A DNA stretch of 64,000 nucleotides from Luscinia megarhynchos (taxonomy: Eukaryota > Chordata > Aves > Passeriformes > Turdidae). The notes below the pieces were generated by a model. The model was not told the origin of the DNA and did not search any database. It saw only the letters and a program-made list of their open reading frames with translations. The stretch is taken from the NCBI GenBank assembly GCA_034336665.1, contig CM067592.1, positions 37,823,889 through 37,887,888 on the forward strand, written 5' to 3'. Shown in pieces: positions 43,901-58,300 of the stretch. How positions within the stretch are numbered: the first letter of the stretch is position 1; the number at the start of each line of letters is the position of its first letter. Made by a program: the position numbers and the translations under genes.

Positions 43901-46900
43901 CTGGTAGTCTTGAGGATGATGTCTCTGAAAATAAAAAAAAAAAAAAACTGGTAAGGAAATTATTTAAGAAATTTTAAGGGAGTTTAAAAAATAGAAATAG
44001 ACACTTTTATTTTAATTTCCTCACCATTAAAATCCCAACATCTTAGAAGATACTGTGTTTAAGACCCAGAGTGAGCAATAAAACCCTCTGTAATTGACTT
44101 ACTATACTTTAAGCATGTCACTTTTTAAGCAAAATTTATCTTTCATTGTTTTATTCCTTCAGGGATGAGGAGCAGATATTCAAAAGCTCTGGGAACCTTC
44201 ATTTTTAACCTTGCAGGGTTACAACGTAACAGATTGGAAGTCTGTGGTCTGTGTCTGGCTTTATCTTTTGGTTTTGTTCAGGCAGTGAACTGGGAACTAA
44301 CTAGAAAAGATTGTAGCTACCCAGTAGCTTAGTTTGGATGCACTGAGATGGTAGCCCACAGTGCAGCTGTGCTTCGCAGCTGCGGAGGCTGCAGCTGATC
44401 TGTGGTGCAACCTGGGGCTTCTTCATCCTTGGCTTTGTGCTAGAGGGGAAAAACTACAAATTTTAAAGGGAAAGAAATAAAGAGATCTCTCTAGGAGTGT
44501 GGTGATCTGCAGAGAAGGAGGGTGATGTCTCTGGAAAAGTTAGTATTGCTAAGCATACAGTAGAAGACTATGACAGAATGCACGAAGTGTTGTAATGCTG
44601 TCATTTTCTAGCTTCTGGGTGTTTTTATAACCTTATTATTTCTAGTTCTGAAAAGGTGATTTTTGAAAACTTCCAAGCAAAACTGTAAAGAGAAGGGTAT
44701 TCCTTTATTCAGAAGTGATTGATTCCCATGTGGATCATTATGAAAATTTGAAATCATAATTCCAATTACTTGATCAATTGGAGTTGCTAATAGCACTAGA
44801 TCACAGTCTCTTTTGTAGACTAGCCAATTAGGGAAAGAAAGCATGTAGTGGTTAGTAGATGTCACAGAAACTGGTTGAAAACAAAAGAGTGCAGGCATCT
44901 GTGAAATCTTGGTTCTATTCTCCCGTCTGGAGACAGTGTTTGTGCATTTAACACAATGGATCATTATGCCCTGCCTATGTTGCATCTGTCTCTTGAAGTC
45001 TGCTCTGCTTTTTATTTCTTTCGTGTTAGCCCAAGTTCTTCAGCTTGTTTCCAAGCTAATGAGCTTCCTCAGTGTTCTGCATGGGCACCATCAATGAGTA
45101 TTGACAAGCAACAGGCAGGATTTCTCAGCTCTCAGTTCTGGTGCCACAGCAGCTTCTGGGGGCCTGTACCATAAATTGCATGAAAAGACCCAAAATGCTC
45201 TATAAATCCCTTAGTCACTCAGTTAATGTATGGGAAGGACATGCATGTAATCTGGTGATGGAGGAAGTGTATGAGGCAAAGTAGTCATCTGTTTTGGTAG
45301 AGTGTTCAGAAAATAATGTTGCTTCTCTCTAGGAGAAGTATGGAGCATGGGTAAAGGACAGTGTTTAGAACCTGGCCAAAATTTGGCAAGGTTTCAGAAG
45401 GCTATTACTGGGCATGATTGCTTGCAGTAAGGTAAACCTCTTGCCACCCACAGTTTCTCTCCCCAAACATGCAGATAAAGTAGATTCACAGTGAAATGGC
45501 TATAGAAAAAACATGAGGGAAAGTGAGATTGGTCCTCTTTAGTCCCCTTTTCAGAACAGCTGGTTTAGCTGAATCTTACAAGAAAAATTCAGCCTGACAG
45601 AGACATGCAGCAGGAAGGCTTCCAGCTTGAGCACTTAGAGTTTGACAAAGTTATGAGCAACTGAATTAGGTTCCTCTAACAGAGGGTGTTATGCAAACTT
45701 CATTGGTGGAAGATCAGTGTGTGTGATATGAGTACAGATGTACATTTGTTTGCATTGGCAGGTAGTATCAATGGCTCAGTTGTGTGATGGTGTTAGTGGT
45801 CGAGTGCAAAGCAATGGAAGAGGCACAGGAGTCAGCCTGCAAGCACCTCGTTCATTTTAAGCTTTGCGGGGTCACTTCGATAGTGGCACTACAATTGTAA
45901 CGCAGAACTCCTTACCTTCTGAGGACAATAAAGCTACTTTTAGTCCAGCATAAAGGAAATATTTAAGGAGAGCTGAGCTGTCTCATTGTTTAAGTGTACT
46001 CGTTTGGTGTAAGTCTATGAAGAATCAAGCTTAGGGAGGATATATTGAATCTGTGGAGTAACAGCTCTGGAAAAGTTTGCCCTTTGCCTTTTCTGTGTGT
46101 TCTCAACAGCCATACAGTATAGTTCCTCTGCTTAGCAGAGGAAAGAGTGTGAGTATTTAATACGCAGTAAACTTATGTCCCTGGTTTACTTATTTTTGTA
46201 ATTATAATGGAAAATAGTATTTCAAACACTCAGTGATTTTAGCTTAACTAAACAAGTAGTGACAGAACCAGGAAAATTGTGGGAAAGACTTCTCCCTATG
46301 CAGTAAAAATAGCTTTAATATGTTTGCATCAGCAGTTTCTCCTCTTGAAAGTATTTAGATGGCACAGGCTTTGTGCTATTTCTCTTTGCCATGGTATGCA
46401 CATACTGTAGTAATCCATTTTTTTCATCAGTGTTTTACTAATAATGAGCCACCTAAGCTCTGAAAACCTCCCTCTGCTCTTAGCTGTAAAAGAATGCTCA
46501 AAGGATTTAGAGATGTCAGTCATCATCTGGTTTTTGAGCAGGGGTGTGTGTATGTGTGCACAGGGACGAGGGGAAGAGAGCCCAAGCTGGAGCTCAGAAA
46601 TTACACTGTGTGTGTGGTCTGAGGTTATTTCTCATTTCATGAAATCCACGCTTCATTCCTGGCTCAGACAAACTTGCACGTCACTGAATAAGTCCCTTAT
46701 CCAGTTTCCAAAACACTGAAGAGATTTGAAAGGGCTCTGTGGGTGGACTGCTACTATCAGCAAAAGCAAATAAGCTAGCCTATTTAGTTAAGCATTTTTT
46801 AATACTTAAGCAGAATAACCAACAGCAATACTTGAACAGTTGTGGCCAACCAAGGGAAGAGAAGGGAGGGAAAAAACCCACAAGTTTAAGCAGTCATACA

Positions 46901-49900
46901 TTAATTAGCATTAAAGGCTGCATTATAGTTCCTGGTGTGTGAAGGTGCTGTCTGATCAGTCCAGGAAGAGCACTAGGGAATGATTAAATGAACTGCCTGT
47001 GCTGCTAACAGTCCCCTGTGGTCTGCTGGTCACAGTTTATTCAGCATTTCACCTTTCTTTAATCAAAAGTGGTGTAAAATTATTATAGTAAATCCCCAGG
47101 AAGATGAATCCAAATAATCCTTGTGTCAAGCTGGTTTGGTCTCCAATATAAGTAGATGGCTCTACTCTGGAATACTACAAATGTCCAAAGTGAAGCATTA
47201 CTTTAGCAAATTCTAGCTCTGTGATAAATCTAGGTATCCAAAATAAATGATGGTTTATTTCATGGCAGAAAGAAAATACAACAAAAAAATATTACTATTC
47301 ATTAAATCTGAAATTATTTGGCCAGACCGTGGTTGACTGCTCCAAATCCTGTTTTCAATCCAGTATTCAATGACCAGTCTATCTCTACTCTTGATACTTT
47401 TGACCAAGGAGTGAGGTTCCTGCTTCCTTGTGGTGTGAGAGAGGAAATAATCAGGTTGTAGATAGGGGATGTTGCTGAAACCTTTGCAACCCAGAATGCA
47501 ACTTCAAATACTTCTCACCTCCCAGTACCAATGTTAAATTAGGTGCCAAGGGTTTCATGTTCTGAATAAACAGTAGAGAAATGAATGTTGCCGAGGCTGT
47601 TAAATCATAAGGAAGAAGCACGAGGTATTTGAAGTTTTTTTTCCCCTTCACGACATTAGCAACACATACTTACCTAGTGTGGGCCAAAGACAGATGAATT
47701 GCCAGGCCATGTTGCATGTTGTCTTTTCAGGATGCATGGACCTGGAAAGAACTGGTGACTGTGCATCTCTTGCCTGTGTTCACAGGCCACTGCCACAGGT
47801 TGTCTCCATCACATCTTCAGTGTGGGAAAGAGGGGGCAGGCTTACCCTTCCCTTTGATGGTGTATCTGCATCTGTGCCTCATTTCCCTCTTCCCCACAGG
47901 GAAAATGAGGCACAAGGCAGGCAACTGCATATGCAAAAACTCTGTGATGGACTAGGTTGACATAGATCTTAACTGTGAAACTGTTCTTTCTTTCTTAGAT
48001 TGTGTAATGTGTGATCTGCCTGCAGGAGATTTCCTGCTGTGCTGCTTGAGAGATCTGAACAGTAAGTGCTGGAGGGAGTTGTGACACAAACTGTATTCAA
48101 GGATGAACGGTATGGAAATCCCTAAAGCATGTGCAGTTACTCTCTGGACAGGTTAGACAAGACAGACCCTGAAAAGAGACATTTGTTAGGACATCCATAA
48201 TGAAAGTTAAGGGTAAACAAATCTTGCCAGTGAAACCAGTTGGCTGATGGGGAAAGGTGGCATTTGAAGAAATTTTTAGGATTTGCTAGTGATCTATCAC
48301 AAAAGATTCACAGACATTTGAATAATGGAATACGAATTCACTGCAAGTAATTTCGTGTTTTCTCTGCCCTTGGATGACAGCAATGGCTGCTGAATATTCT
48401 CACGTTTTCACCAGCCCCAAAGCTGAAATTTGCTTGTTGTTTATTTAGTCTGACTAGTTCTGAACAAGGTGTTAGTCTTTAATTCCTTTGTGCTTAAAGC
48501 ACACCAGTGTGTCCAGCTGCTGAGTACAGGGCTTTTCTCAGGAGTTGTCTGCATTAGCATCTGGCTACCAAGACCAAGCTGTGCTGCCAGACTTCCACAA
48601 CTTCCTGTCAAAGTCCAGACAAGGCTTTCCCAGAGCTGGATGAGCCTAGGAAATAAACCCACCAAACCCAAAACCCGCTTATAGAAATCAGTGCCAGTTT
48701 CAAATACCACACTTTAAAGAGCTTCTGCTTGTGAAGCTAGCAATCAGAAAACCTCTCTCTGTCTGGAAAAGGACTCTGAACCAACTCCTATTATAGGACC
48801 TGACGCTGAGTTCCTGGTGGTAGATGACCACATTACTCTTTGGGGCCTGTGGGTGTCAAAGAAAAGATGCATGTGAGAAAAGTCACCAGCTGAAAGCATG
48901 GATATGTTTTGAACACTGGAGGTAGTTTAGTAGTCTGAGCCTGTTTCTGATTAAAATAAGAGTCCTTCAGATGAATGGAATGTAAACCACATACCAATTA
49001 TTGGAATCCCATAAAGGAAACTCCCTTTTCCGTCTGTCTATTCATCCATCCGCCCACCCACAAAAGTACAGTGTCTCAGAAATATCCCTCGGCAGAAAGG
49101 ATGGAAAAATTCAGTGCTTGCTTCCTTTTTCCTTACCTCCCAGGTGCTGGATGACAGCTAAAGAGATGAAATTGCAGTGAAGCCACTTAAACAGTTATCA
49201 AAGAAATGGACCTGCTAATTAAAAGGATATTATTTCCTGGCACAAGAGAAAACACACAAAGTTAAATCTTGAGGCTTTCCTCAAGCAAACTTCTGTGGGA
49301 ATGTGACTGTGTGAGGGCTGCAGAAAAAAGCTCTAAGAGTAAGACCCACTCAAAGCAAAAGCATTAGATCAGTGCACTCATTAAAACAAAGTACTAAGAC
49401 GTGCATATACCTGTTTCATTTGGCAAATCTCTCACTCCTTTGTGTTCCCATTGCACTTTTCATTGAGGCTTTTCCATGTAATTGATTGCAGTAATTAATG
49501 TTCACATTGCTTACTTCTGTGAGGCAGAAGGCGTTTCTGCCAGGTCAGCTTTGCATTTTAAGTGTTACAGTATCTGTTTTACAGATGTTAAAACTAAGAC
49601 AGAAAGTTTAGAAACAGCAAATCAGTGCTGGAGTGTTTTAGAGTCCCCTTGCTGTCTCTGACCACAGTAAACACTGCTCTCCTAAGTATGCTGTAATCTC
49701 AAACACACTGCTTAAATGAGCTCTTCCCTATTTGAGTGAAGGCAATAGATAGATCTGTTTTCAGGAGCACCCTCTAACATCCCTGACACTGCATTAGGGA
49801 GTCTAGATCTGTGGTAGAGGTAATGCTAGGAAGTGCTTTTTTACACTGCCGCTGTAATTGCAGGACAGTTCAGTCTCATTGCACAAAGGCAGCCTTTGGA

Positions 49901-52900
49901 CAGCTGGAAGAAGTTTTAAATGTTAATAGTTTGGGCAAGATTTGGGTCTACAGTAGTATTATGGTCTAGTTCATGGTAATTGTTTTTTGATACTCTGCTG
50001 GCCTCTAGAGGGATAATTTGTACGGGCTGGAGCAGTAACCAAGGGATTTTAAGCAATACCGCCTGCTCTTCAATCTTCTTGCCAGGTAGTTCTTTCCTAT
50101 TTGGCAAGGCCTTTAAGTAATGAGGCTTTGTAGCTCTCTGGAAACACTTTCTCTTTTAGCCTCCATGATTTTCCTTCTCTCTGGGCAATACATGTGAGGT
50201 ATGTTTCTTCTGCTTGAATAAATAAGGGTAGAAGATCCTGGTAATAAACACCACTCAACCACTGAAGTGAGAAGCTCTGAGGAAAATGTGCCAAAGGGGC
50301 AAATGAGAGAAATGCAGAAAAGGCAAGACAGCATCTTGTGCATAACATTTGTCCATCATTTAAAAGCTCTTAAATGCTAAGAAATCTTCTCATGAATCCT
50401 GTCATATTTACTAAAAATAATGACTGCATTGTGAAAAATAAAATCATGACTTTGAAATTCCCAAAAGCCGGCAGATCTTCCTTGGATTTTTCTGCTTTCT
50501 TCTTACACTCACTGTAAGGATTTGCTGAATTCTCCAGCTCATTCCCAGACTCCTCTTCATGTTTTTCAGGATATGTGTATTAAATCTGAAAAAAACACTG
50601 TACAGAAAAGGTGAAAACTTACTGCAGAGAGCAAATAATGGTCTGTAAACAGTACCTGCTTTCAGGAAATGTTGTTAACAGTAGGTACATATATTCTTAA
50701 TGCTTAAAATATACCTCTCTGTAACTTCAGAGTGTGACAGGCATCTTGGTACATCTATGTGAAGGCCTGAGTTATTGTTTCAAAGTAATTTATACCCCTT
50801 ATCCAGCAGCATACATCCTTCACATCCTCAGCTCTGTCTGTGCTTTGCCTCCTATCACCCAGCTGAAGTGTTTCTTGTCTCCTCAGGTTGAACCATTACC
50901 AGCTTATTGGCAGTTGTCTACCTAGAGTGAGGTTGGCTTGCTGGACCCCCATGCAAAGTAATTTTTAGCTCATCTGTGCCTAGTGATACTATAATTGAAG
51001 GATATGTTTCTATTAACTTCTTTTTTTCTCTTTGAGGTGACTATTGGAAACTTTCAGTGTAGAGAGGAACTTTGACTAGAGATCATCGTGATGTCAAATG
51101 CTATTTTAGTGTTTAGGCTAACATATGTATTGACCAGTTTCCCTCACAAAGTCCTTTGCACCATTAAAACCGGTATGGCAAATATTACTGGCAGCAAAAT
51201 GTCAAGTAGAGCCTTTTGTGGCCTTACTCTGGTAGGATACACATCTGTCATAGGATTTACTTCTTGCCATATCCTAATAAAATACTGAAGAAAACAAAAC
51301 ACTGTAATAATCAAGATCTATATGGCTGTAATCTACAACAAAACTAATTTTACATTCCAGTCTCGTGTGGAAAAACGAAAGATTCTATACCAGTGTACCT
51401 GTCTTCTCTAGCGAGGTTTCCTCTCATTCCTTCCCAGTGTTGTTCTGCAGCTATGCCATCAAAGTTCAACAGAGTTACTTATCAAAATTTACATATGCTC
51501 TTCAATATGCAGGAAACTAACATGTCAAAAGAGTGCAGTGTACTGGAGTGCCAAGTAAACACTTGGTGGAAAGTTTTAGAATTATCTGAATAAGCAACTG
51601 GTTGTTGCTGTGTGCCACTTGAGAAGTCAGACAAGCTAGTCGTTATAAATCTGATCTTCATGTGGCTTTGTATTTAGTAAGAACTGCTGTCAAAGTTTAT
51701 GGTGAATCTGTGTAGTTCGCATGTGCTGTTAGGAAAATGTGTTTCCAAATGGAGAACAAATGAAACAAAGGAAATTCTGCCTGTTTGATCCAATTAAGGA
51801 TGTTAAAAACTGTGTAAAGCTGCAGAGTTTCAATGTTTTGCAGCCTTGGTTAGTGTGTGGTATATGAAAGCAGGCAACCAAAAAGCAGTGATTGGCTGAC
51901 GTGGCCCTAAAATGTATACTAGAAATTACTGGATTAGTGGTGATGGTAACTACAGGCAGGGAACAGCAGCAGTGATATATCATCTGTGCAGCAAATAACT
52001 GGGGTCAAAGAGAAAGTACTGAGACCACATTTAGAAACTCTGTCCTTTTGTTGTGGGAAACAGCCTCAAATGCAAATGCTTATTGGTTTGAACACACCTT
52101 GTAGAAACTGAAGGAAATTTAAACATACTCGAAAAATACACAGTTCAGTGTGAGTCTTTCAGGAATAAAATAGCAGGGTGTTCTGGATTCATCATATTAC
52201 AGATAACAGCACTGAACTTGTTGAAAATGTTGCAATTCTGAAGCTGCTGTGTGACACAACAATAATCAACATGTTGTTAAATGAGAGTTAAAACAAAGCT
52301 TGTTACAGCCTCCATGCTTCCTCCAGCTTCACATCTAGATTGTCCCAGATGACCTAGAGGGATGAATATGCAAAAAATCTAGATGCTATGAGGAACTTAA
52401 ACAGAGGAAATCCCTCTCTTTCTCTTGGGTGTTATTACAGTGAAGTTCTCATGTAGTTGTAAAAAGCTGACACTAAAATTCTGTCTTGTGAATTACAGGA
52501 GTGTTGAGTTCTTTGGCAGAGAGCAGAAAAAGAATATTCATCTGATCTGCAGAAATACAGAATATCCAGGCAGCTTACAACGAAACCTATATTATGTGCT
52601 GAATCTCACCACCTTCCCTCACTCAGGCTTAGTTCTGAATGACTCATTATGCTCTTGAATTTGGAGGCTGTAGCAGGCATGTAGTCTTAGTGAATATGGC
52701 CAAAGTGCCTGAGGACACAGAAGGGAGGAGGGGAAAAAAAATAATTCCTGCCTAAATAAAAATGGAGCTTCAGTTTCATTTGTGTCAGTGGTGGATCAAA
52801 ATTTCTGGGAAGTCTGAGAAGCCCATTGTAGGTTTATCCACATGGATTAAATTCATACCATGTGCAGGAAGGTCCTTCCACTCTTTTAATTTCAGTCTTC

Positions 52901-53495
52901 CACATCAGCAAAATGTCACAGTGCTTGACAGAGGAACTTAGTGTCTATTAAGGGCTGCTGGGTAGAAAATTATTTTCTTGTATTGCAAATAACCAATTTC
53001 TAAACCTTGCTCTAGGAATACACATGCAGGTCCTATAAGAATGACAGAAAAATGTGCTCATTTATGGTACCAGCTCTTAGGATAGCCATTTCAAGCTATC
53101 AGTCGTGTTGCAAGTGTTGGTCTTTTGCCAGTGGAAGAAGGAAGCAGCAGTGGTGGCAAGGAGCTGGCAGCAGTTCTTTTGTCATAGTCTGACATGGTGG
53201 GGTGAAATCTAACACAGTCTCACAATGTCTAAGTAGTGGGACTGACTCATATTGCAGATTGACTCATCTACTGGAAGGACTGCTCATAGCATTCTTTAGC
53301 TGAAAGCAAGTTAGAGTGGTTAACTTGTTTTTTCAGGTGATTGTTGCCATGCATTGTGGGTCTTCTGTGCTTCAAGTAACATCAGGTTCTTGGGAAGCTG
53401 CTGAATCAGAGCTTTCTGGGTGATTTAACTAGATACTCACATACAACTGGGAGGGAAAATGCTCTGTAACTTATTAGTATCTTCTTACAAATTCA
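37965..53495. other. Intergenic stretch downstream of ERCC6L2, no gene recognised
   Basis: I scanned open frames on both strands and found only short ones without family motifs, codon bias or paired splice signals. A poly-A run lies at about 43931-43948. An imperfect tandem duplication of about 26 bases is at 38401-38452. A triple CAGCTG cluster is at 44364-44397. In mammals HSD17B3 follows ERCC6L2, on the opposite strand. I saw none of its exons here, but small exons could escape a reading by eye. Confidence 0.65.
44364..44397. promoter_or_regulatory. Cluster of three CAGCTG E-boxes
   Basis: CAGCTG occurs at 44364-44369, 44377-44382 and 44392-44397 in a locally GC-rich patch. CAGCTG is the preferred site of several tissue-specific bHLH factors. 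Regulatory function is an inference. Confidence 0.4.
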
Positions 53496-53499
53496 TAAG

Positions 53500-53580
53500 A
53501 GTTTAAAACCAGAAGGGACCATTAGCTTTTCCAAAACCATTGAATTTCATTTGCTCTACATTAGGTCATTAAGCATACTA
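53500..53580 (+). repeat. Possible ancient amniote interspersed repeat scrap
   Basis: GAGTTTAAAACCAGAAGGGA followed by CCATTAG resembles an old repeat family common in turtle and bird genomes, in which I remember 'GGCCAGAAGGGACCATTA'. The rest is too decayed to place, and I cannot name the family. Confidence 0.4.
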
Positions 53581-55134
53581 CAGTACAGGTATATTAAACA
53601 GCCCTCACTGTGCTTTATATAAAGTTTAAATATATGTTTTGTATGAAGGTCAGCCAAAACAATATGTTCATAAATAGCCTTCAGATATTCATTATAATCA
53701 GCAAATCTTAATACTTGAAAGCCAACCATTATTTCTACATTATTTTCCTGAATCAAGAACATAAGGTATGTGTAGAGCCATCCCATCAGCCATTCTTATA
53801 AAGTCTACAGTGTCAAAACAAAAAAACCTGACTTCCAGTGAACTTTTAGTTGCTTGTTTATTTTGTTTTTGGAAAACAGGAGTACAGGAATCCATGAAGT
53901 CTTTTTATTTTCCAGACTCTGTACCACTGCCTTGCTTGGGTTTGAAATTGCCAAATAGCATTTCCAATGGGAACTCTAACATGGAGTACAGCTTTCATGA
54001 CTGGGTGCTTTTTCAACAGTGAGATTTTAGGAATTTTTCAAGAAAGGGAAGAAATTTTTTTGAAGATTAGGAGAAAACTGCTACTTTCAGTTTGCATTGG
54101 AGACTTTCTGGCAATCATCTGAGTGGGCCAGTTCAGCACACTGTATGCAATAACACAAGAGGCTGGAGTCATTAATGGAATACTTTGTTATCTGGAGGGG
54201 TTTCTTTAGCCCTCATTATTGAGGAAGATGTTTACTGACTCAGGGAGAATCAGATGATAAAATTCAATCGCTGACATCTGAATTCTCTCTCTCTTAACAC
54301 CTTTAATGTGCATCATACTTCCAAGAATTTAGCACCTTACTGCTTTCTGCAGAACTGCAGAACTCTGACAGGAGCCGTGAAAGTCAATGGAAGGGTCACC
54401 CAGAAAATGCAAAATTCCTGCTAATTCCAAAAAGTTGAAAAAAAATCTAGCAACCTCAATTTAGACACCCTGAAGATGCGATCCTCTTGGATATTAATCT
54501 GCAGTGCTTCGATTTCCATCTCTTATAGTAGTCCCTCATTTTATAGATTTGATATAAACATGGTCTGTGAAGTACTCAAGTATTACACTGAGAAGGGAAA
54601 CAGAGAGACATGCAAGAAACTCATCACTTCTGTCTTCAAAGTTGTCTCTGAATTATGCAGGAGACACATGCTGAAGACTGGGAATGGGACACAGTGATGA
54701 CTAGCGGCCCAGTCTGTCAACCCTCACCATCCTAAGGCAGTTACACAAGTGACCCCCACATTCTGGTGTTCTTCATTCTAAAAAACGGAATCTGTGAATT
54801 CATTGTGGATGATTAGTCCTACATGTGTGCACCACACACACAAAATAGTGTGTCCCTCATAGCTTTTCTTTTCATCATCCTTATAACCCTTACCCTAATT
54901 GGAATTTCCTAAAATATTGCTTATAGTTCTATACTTCTCTTTTGCTAGAAAACTGCTTGTGGTTTTTTTACATCACTCTATCTTTTATGTCTAAATTAGA
55001 AAAATAAGTATTTCTTTGTTCACAGCATACCTTCCCTACTTCCAGAATAGGAAAGAAAATCTAGGTCTTTGCATCCCATAGGATTGTCCTGTCCTTACCT
55101 GCTCTGGTTCTCACTTCTGTAAGTGGTCATTTAT
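53581..55134. other. Intergenic stretch, nothing recognised
   Basis: Open frames of 84 codons at 53768-54022 (+) and 73 codons at 54476-54697 (+) have no recognisable family or splice context. I see no repeat apart from a short CA run near 54830. Confidence 0.65.
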
Positions 55135-55345
55135 GAAAAAGGCTTTTCACCCAGGGGGTGGTTGGGCACTGGAATAGGCTTCCCAGAGAAGTGGTCACCA
55201 GCCTGACAGAGTTCAAGGAGGGGTTTGGACAATACTGTCATGCACATGGTGTGACTCTTGGGGATGGTCCTCTGCACCACCGAGAGTGGGACTCAATGAT
55301 CCTTGTGGGTCCCTTCCAGCTCAGCTTGTTCTGGGATTCTGTGAT
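55135..55345 (+). mobile_element. CR1 LINE 3'-end fragment, sense
   Basis: The landmarks are GGGTGGTTGGGCACTGGAAT, TCCCAGAGAAGTGGTCACCA, CTGACAGAGTTCAAGGAGGG, CATGGTGTGACTCTTGGGGA and GGGTCCCTTCCAGCTCAGC, then the CR1 tail ATTCTGTGATCC. The 98-codon frame over it is LINE-derived. It is less decayed than the CR1 copies in the ERCC6L2 introns, so probably younger. Confidence 0.88.
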
Positions 55346-58300
55346 CCAGCTAACAATTATTTGGTATCTGCTTTCGTTCTACTTCCTTACTCCCTGCACT
55401 ATCCTTCTTTCTGAGGATGTTCTGTCTAATGTTTCAGTGAAGAGATTTCTCTGATAGTATCAGTGTTCACAAAAATTTTCTCACACAAAGCACAGGACAG
55501 TGCATTCTTTTCCCAACACAGTATGAGTAGCATTCTTGTCCTTTTGTGTAGGTGGTACTTAAATTTGCCTTGTGTCTCACTTTAGGTCTGTCAAATACTA
55601 CAGGTCTTTGTCTTTGACCAGCAAAGGAAACCTCATAAAATTTTAATGACTATTAATTTAATTTAATGGGTTTAATTCTTACTTCAAGGACATCATTCTG
55701 ACCATATTGGAATTTCCCTTCTAGAAGATATATCTATCAAAATTATCATTGCATATAATCATCACTGCAAAAAATAAGAGGCTGTCTAGATACAGTATGC
55801 ATTTATAGTACCTGTAGGGATGTGGCTGAAAGGTCACACTTACAGATGTAAGCCTCAGGGTGTGAGATCCTCTTCCAAATGTCTCTCCATAAAACAAAGG
55901 AATTTCGCAATGTGCTGCTCTCCCAGCCCAAGTCAGTATGATATTTCTCATTGATTACATGGAAAATAGATTAATTTGTAATGAAGCCAACAAATATCCA
56001 GCTCATGCATGTGCCATATTTGACATTCTATGCTTTGTTTTATACCTGTTCTTTATCTAGTTCATAGAAACCAAATATGGTGTCCTTGGGTGAAACATTA
56101 GACCAGGACACTGCTGGGTTCTTCAGGATTTGCAGCTTCCAAATGCTTTTACACAACTGTTAGAAACTGAGATGTTGAGTGTATGGTTTTCATTTTGTTT
56201 TTTCTACATTATGTTCTATTGCTCCTTTGTCTCCCTTCCTTTGTGTGGTATTTGTGATAGTTTAAGGTAAGGGTGTATATTGGCTATCCGTTTTTACTGG
56301 GGCTCTGGATCCAATCAGTGCTGCTAGTCATTGAATTAATTTCTCTACTAGTTTTTTATAAGCTTCTTTACACTGTCTGAGTAGTTGTGTCTTTCTTTCG
56401 CAAAAATATTTGACACTCCTAGATTGAATGAAACAGAAATTTTCAAATTAATTAATGAACTCTGTTAATGAAAATAAGTAATTTGAAAAAATGAATCACT
56501 GCTTTGAAAAGACCTCTATGTTGTGTCTCATAAAAGAGCCTTCAGATGTTCTTTAGTATGAACTGTATTTATTTTTATTACTTTTCCTAATATCTAATAA
56601 TGAAACCTTGTATTTATGTGCCTCATCTTCAAAGTGCTTTGAAAACATTTGTTATCTGAACATCTGCAGGATAGGGTGTCCATCTGTTACACAAAGTAAT
56701 CTTAAATGAGTGCAGCACAACTTTACCACATGCCAGACTTTGGGGGGATGATTTTGCTTCAGCTGTGTTTACCATTTGCCCAAAGGTTTACAGCGTGTTT
56801 TAGGCATTCTTGGCTGTAGATTAAAACATGCTATAGCAAAATAATACATTTTTCTAGGACACAAAAATTGAATTTGTTTCTTTTGCATCTGGGGTTTTCT
56901 AATATGTGCTACTTGGTTGCCTTAATCTCAGAATTCTGTGACATTCTAATGCAGCACAAATGTTTTTTAAGATGTTCCATTCCATCTAAGTTTATTTACC
57001 ATGTTCTTTTTTCACTACAACAAATTTGCATTTTTACTGTTGTATTAATTTTTCCATCACACTCCAGTTACAAGAATTTAATGTGTTCCCAGTTGTGTGA
57101 CCTGGTCAAATTCATGTCTTCTACAAGAGTCAGACATCACCTGTATGGTGTTGAAGGGGAGTTTCAAGCAAGATACGTGAGCACAACTGATTGACTTTGT
57201 TGTAGAATGCTCCCTCCCCAGATTAAGATTTTGGTGCCACAGCTGCAGTGGAAATGTTTAGTATCTAACAGGGCTACTCTTTGCTGCCATTTGTGATTAG
57301 CTGGTGATTATCACCTCCCAACCACAGAGACAGAATGGTAACAGACTGCTCCTTGCAGAGCTGGGTATAACTTAGCAGTGACTAAGGATGATTTTCTGTG
57401 ATTTGCAGCTAGTAGAAGAGTATTGCCAGGAAGTTAAGCAGCTCAAGAAGTCCATAACCTTCTCCACAGCACCTGCCATAGACCCCTGTATAGCAGTGAA
57501 GCTCAGGAGCAGCCTTCTGTATCAATAAAATCACTCTGCTAAAAAAACTTTAATTAATTATATGGTAATTGAGTGAACACACTTGCTCTTGTACTCTGTA
57601 TTCATTGGGATCTCACATCAATCTTATATGGGTGTAAGTCTTGTTCATTCAGTGAAACTAACAAGGAAAAAAGCCCTCCAAAGCCTAATTTTTACACAGA
57701 CTTTTCAAAAAAAGAATATAATGATTCATCAAACTGAAATTTGGTGCTGAACTTTCATTTTCTGCTCCTAAACAGTTATTTAGGGCCTATTTGCCCTGCT
57801 TGAACCTATTTAATTTTTCTCCTTTCACTTCTATCCTTTGGTAGTTGAGATTGGGAAATAGCAGATGAATGTGTTTTATGGGAAAGTTTAAAGGAAGGAA
57901 TTCATGAGCAGCATGTTATCAATCATGTCCTGTAAATATGATTACAGCATTTACGCTGCTTGACATCAAAAGCCAAATGTTTTGGGATGTCTCCACCATC
58001 ATAAACTCTAAGGGAACTTTTTAAATGCTTTTTTTAAAATTTGTATCTTTACAGAGCAAGAGAAAGTTTTTTTCACATTGTGCCTGGGGACAGGGATGTG
58101 AACAGAAAGACTGGGTCTGGATTTTTCACTTGGTATTGGGACAAATTTAAGCGCAGCTCTTTCTGGTTTACATTTTTATCTAGTGTCACTATCATCCATT
58201 GTGTGCACCTGGCTGTTAGTTTTTAGGCAAGAAAAATATCCTGACTTTGAGGAGCACAGGGACTGAACATGATTTATTTTACCCTCATTAACTACTCATC

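Noticed and set aside
43931..43948. Poly-A run that might mark a processed pseudogene or SINE
   Set aside because: No coding or SINE sequence upstream and no target-site duplication that I can see.
49479..49497. TAATTGATTG and TAATTA homeodomain-like sites close together
   Set aside because: Such words are frequent in AT-rich DNA, and nothing else marks an enhancer here.
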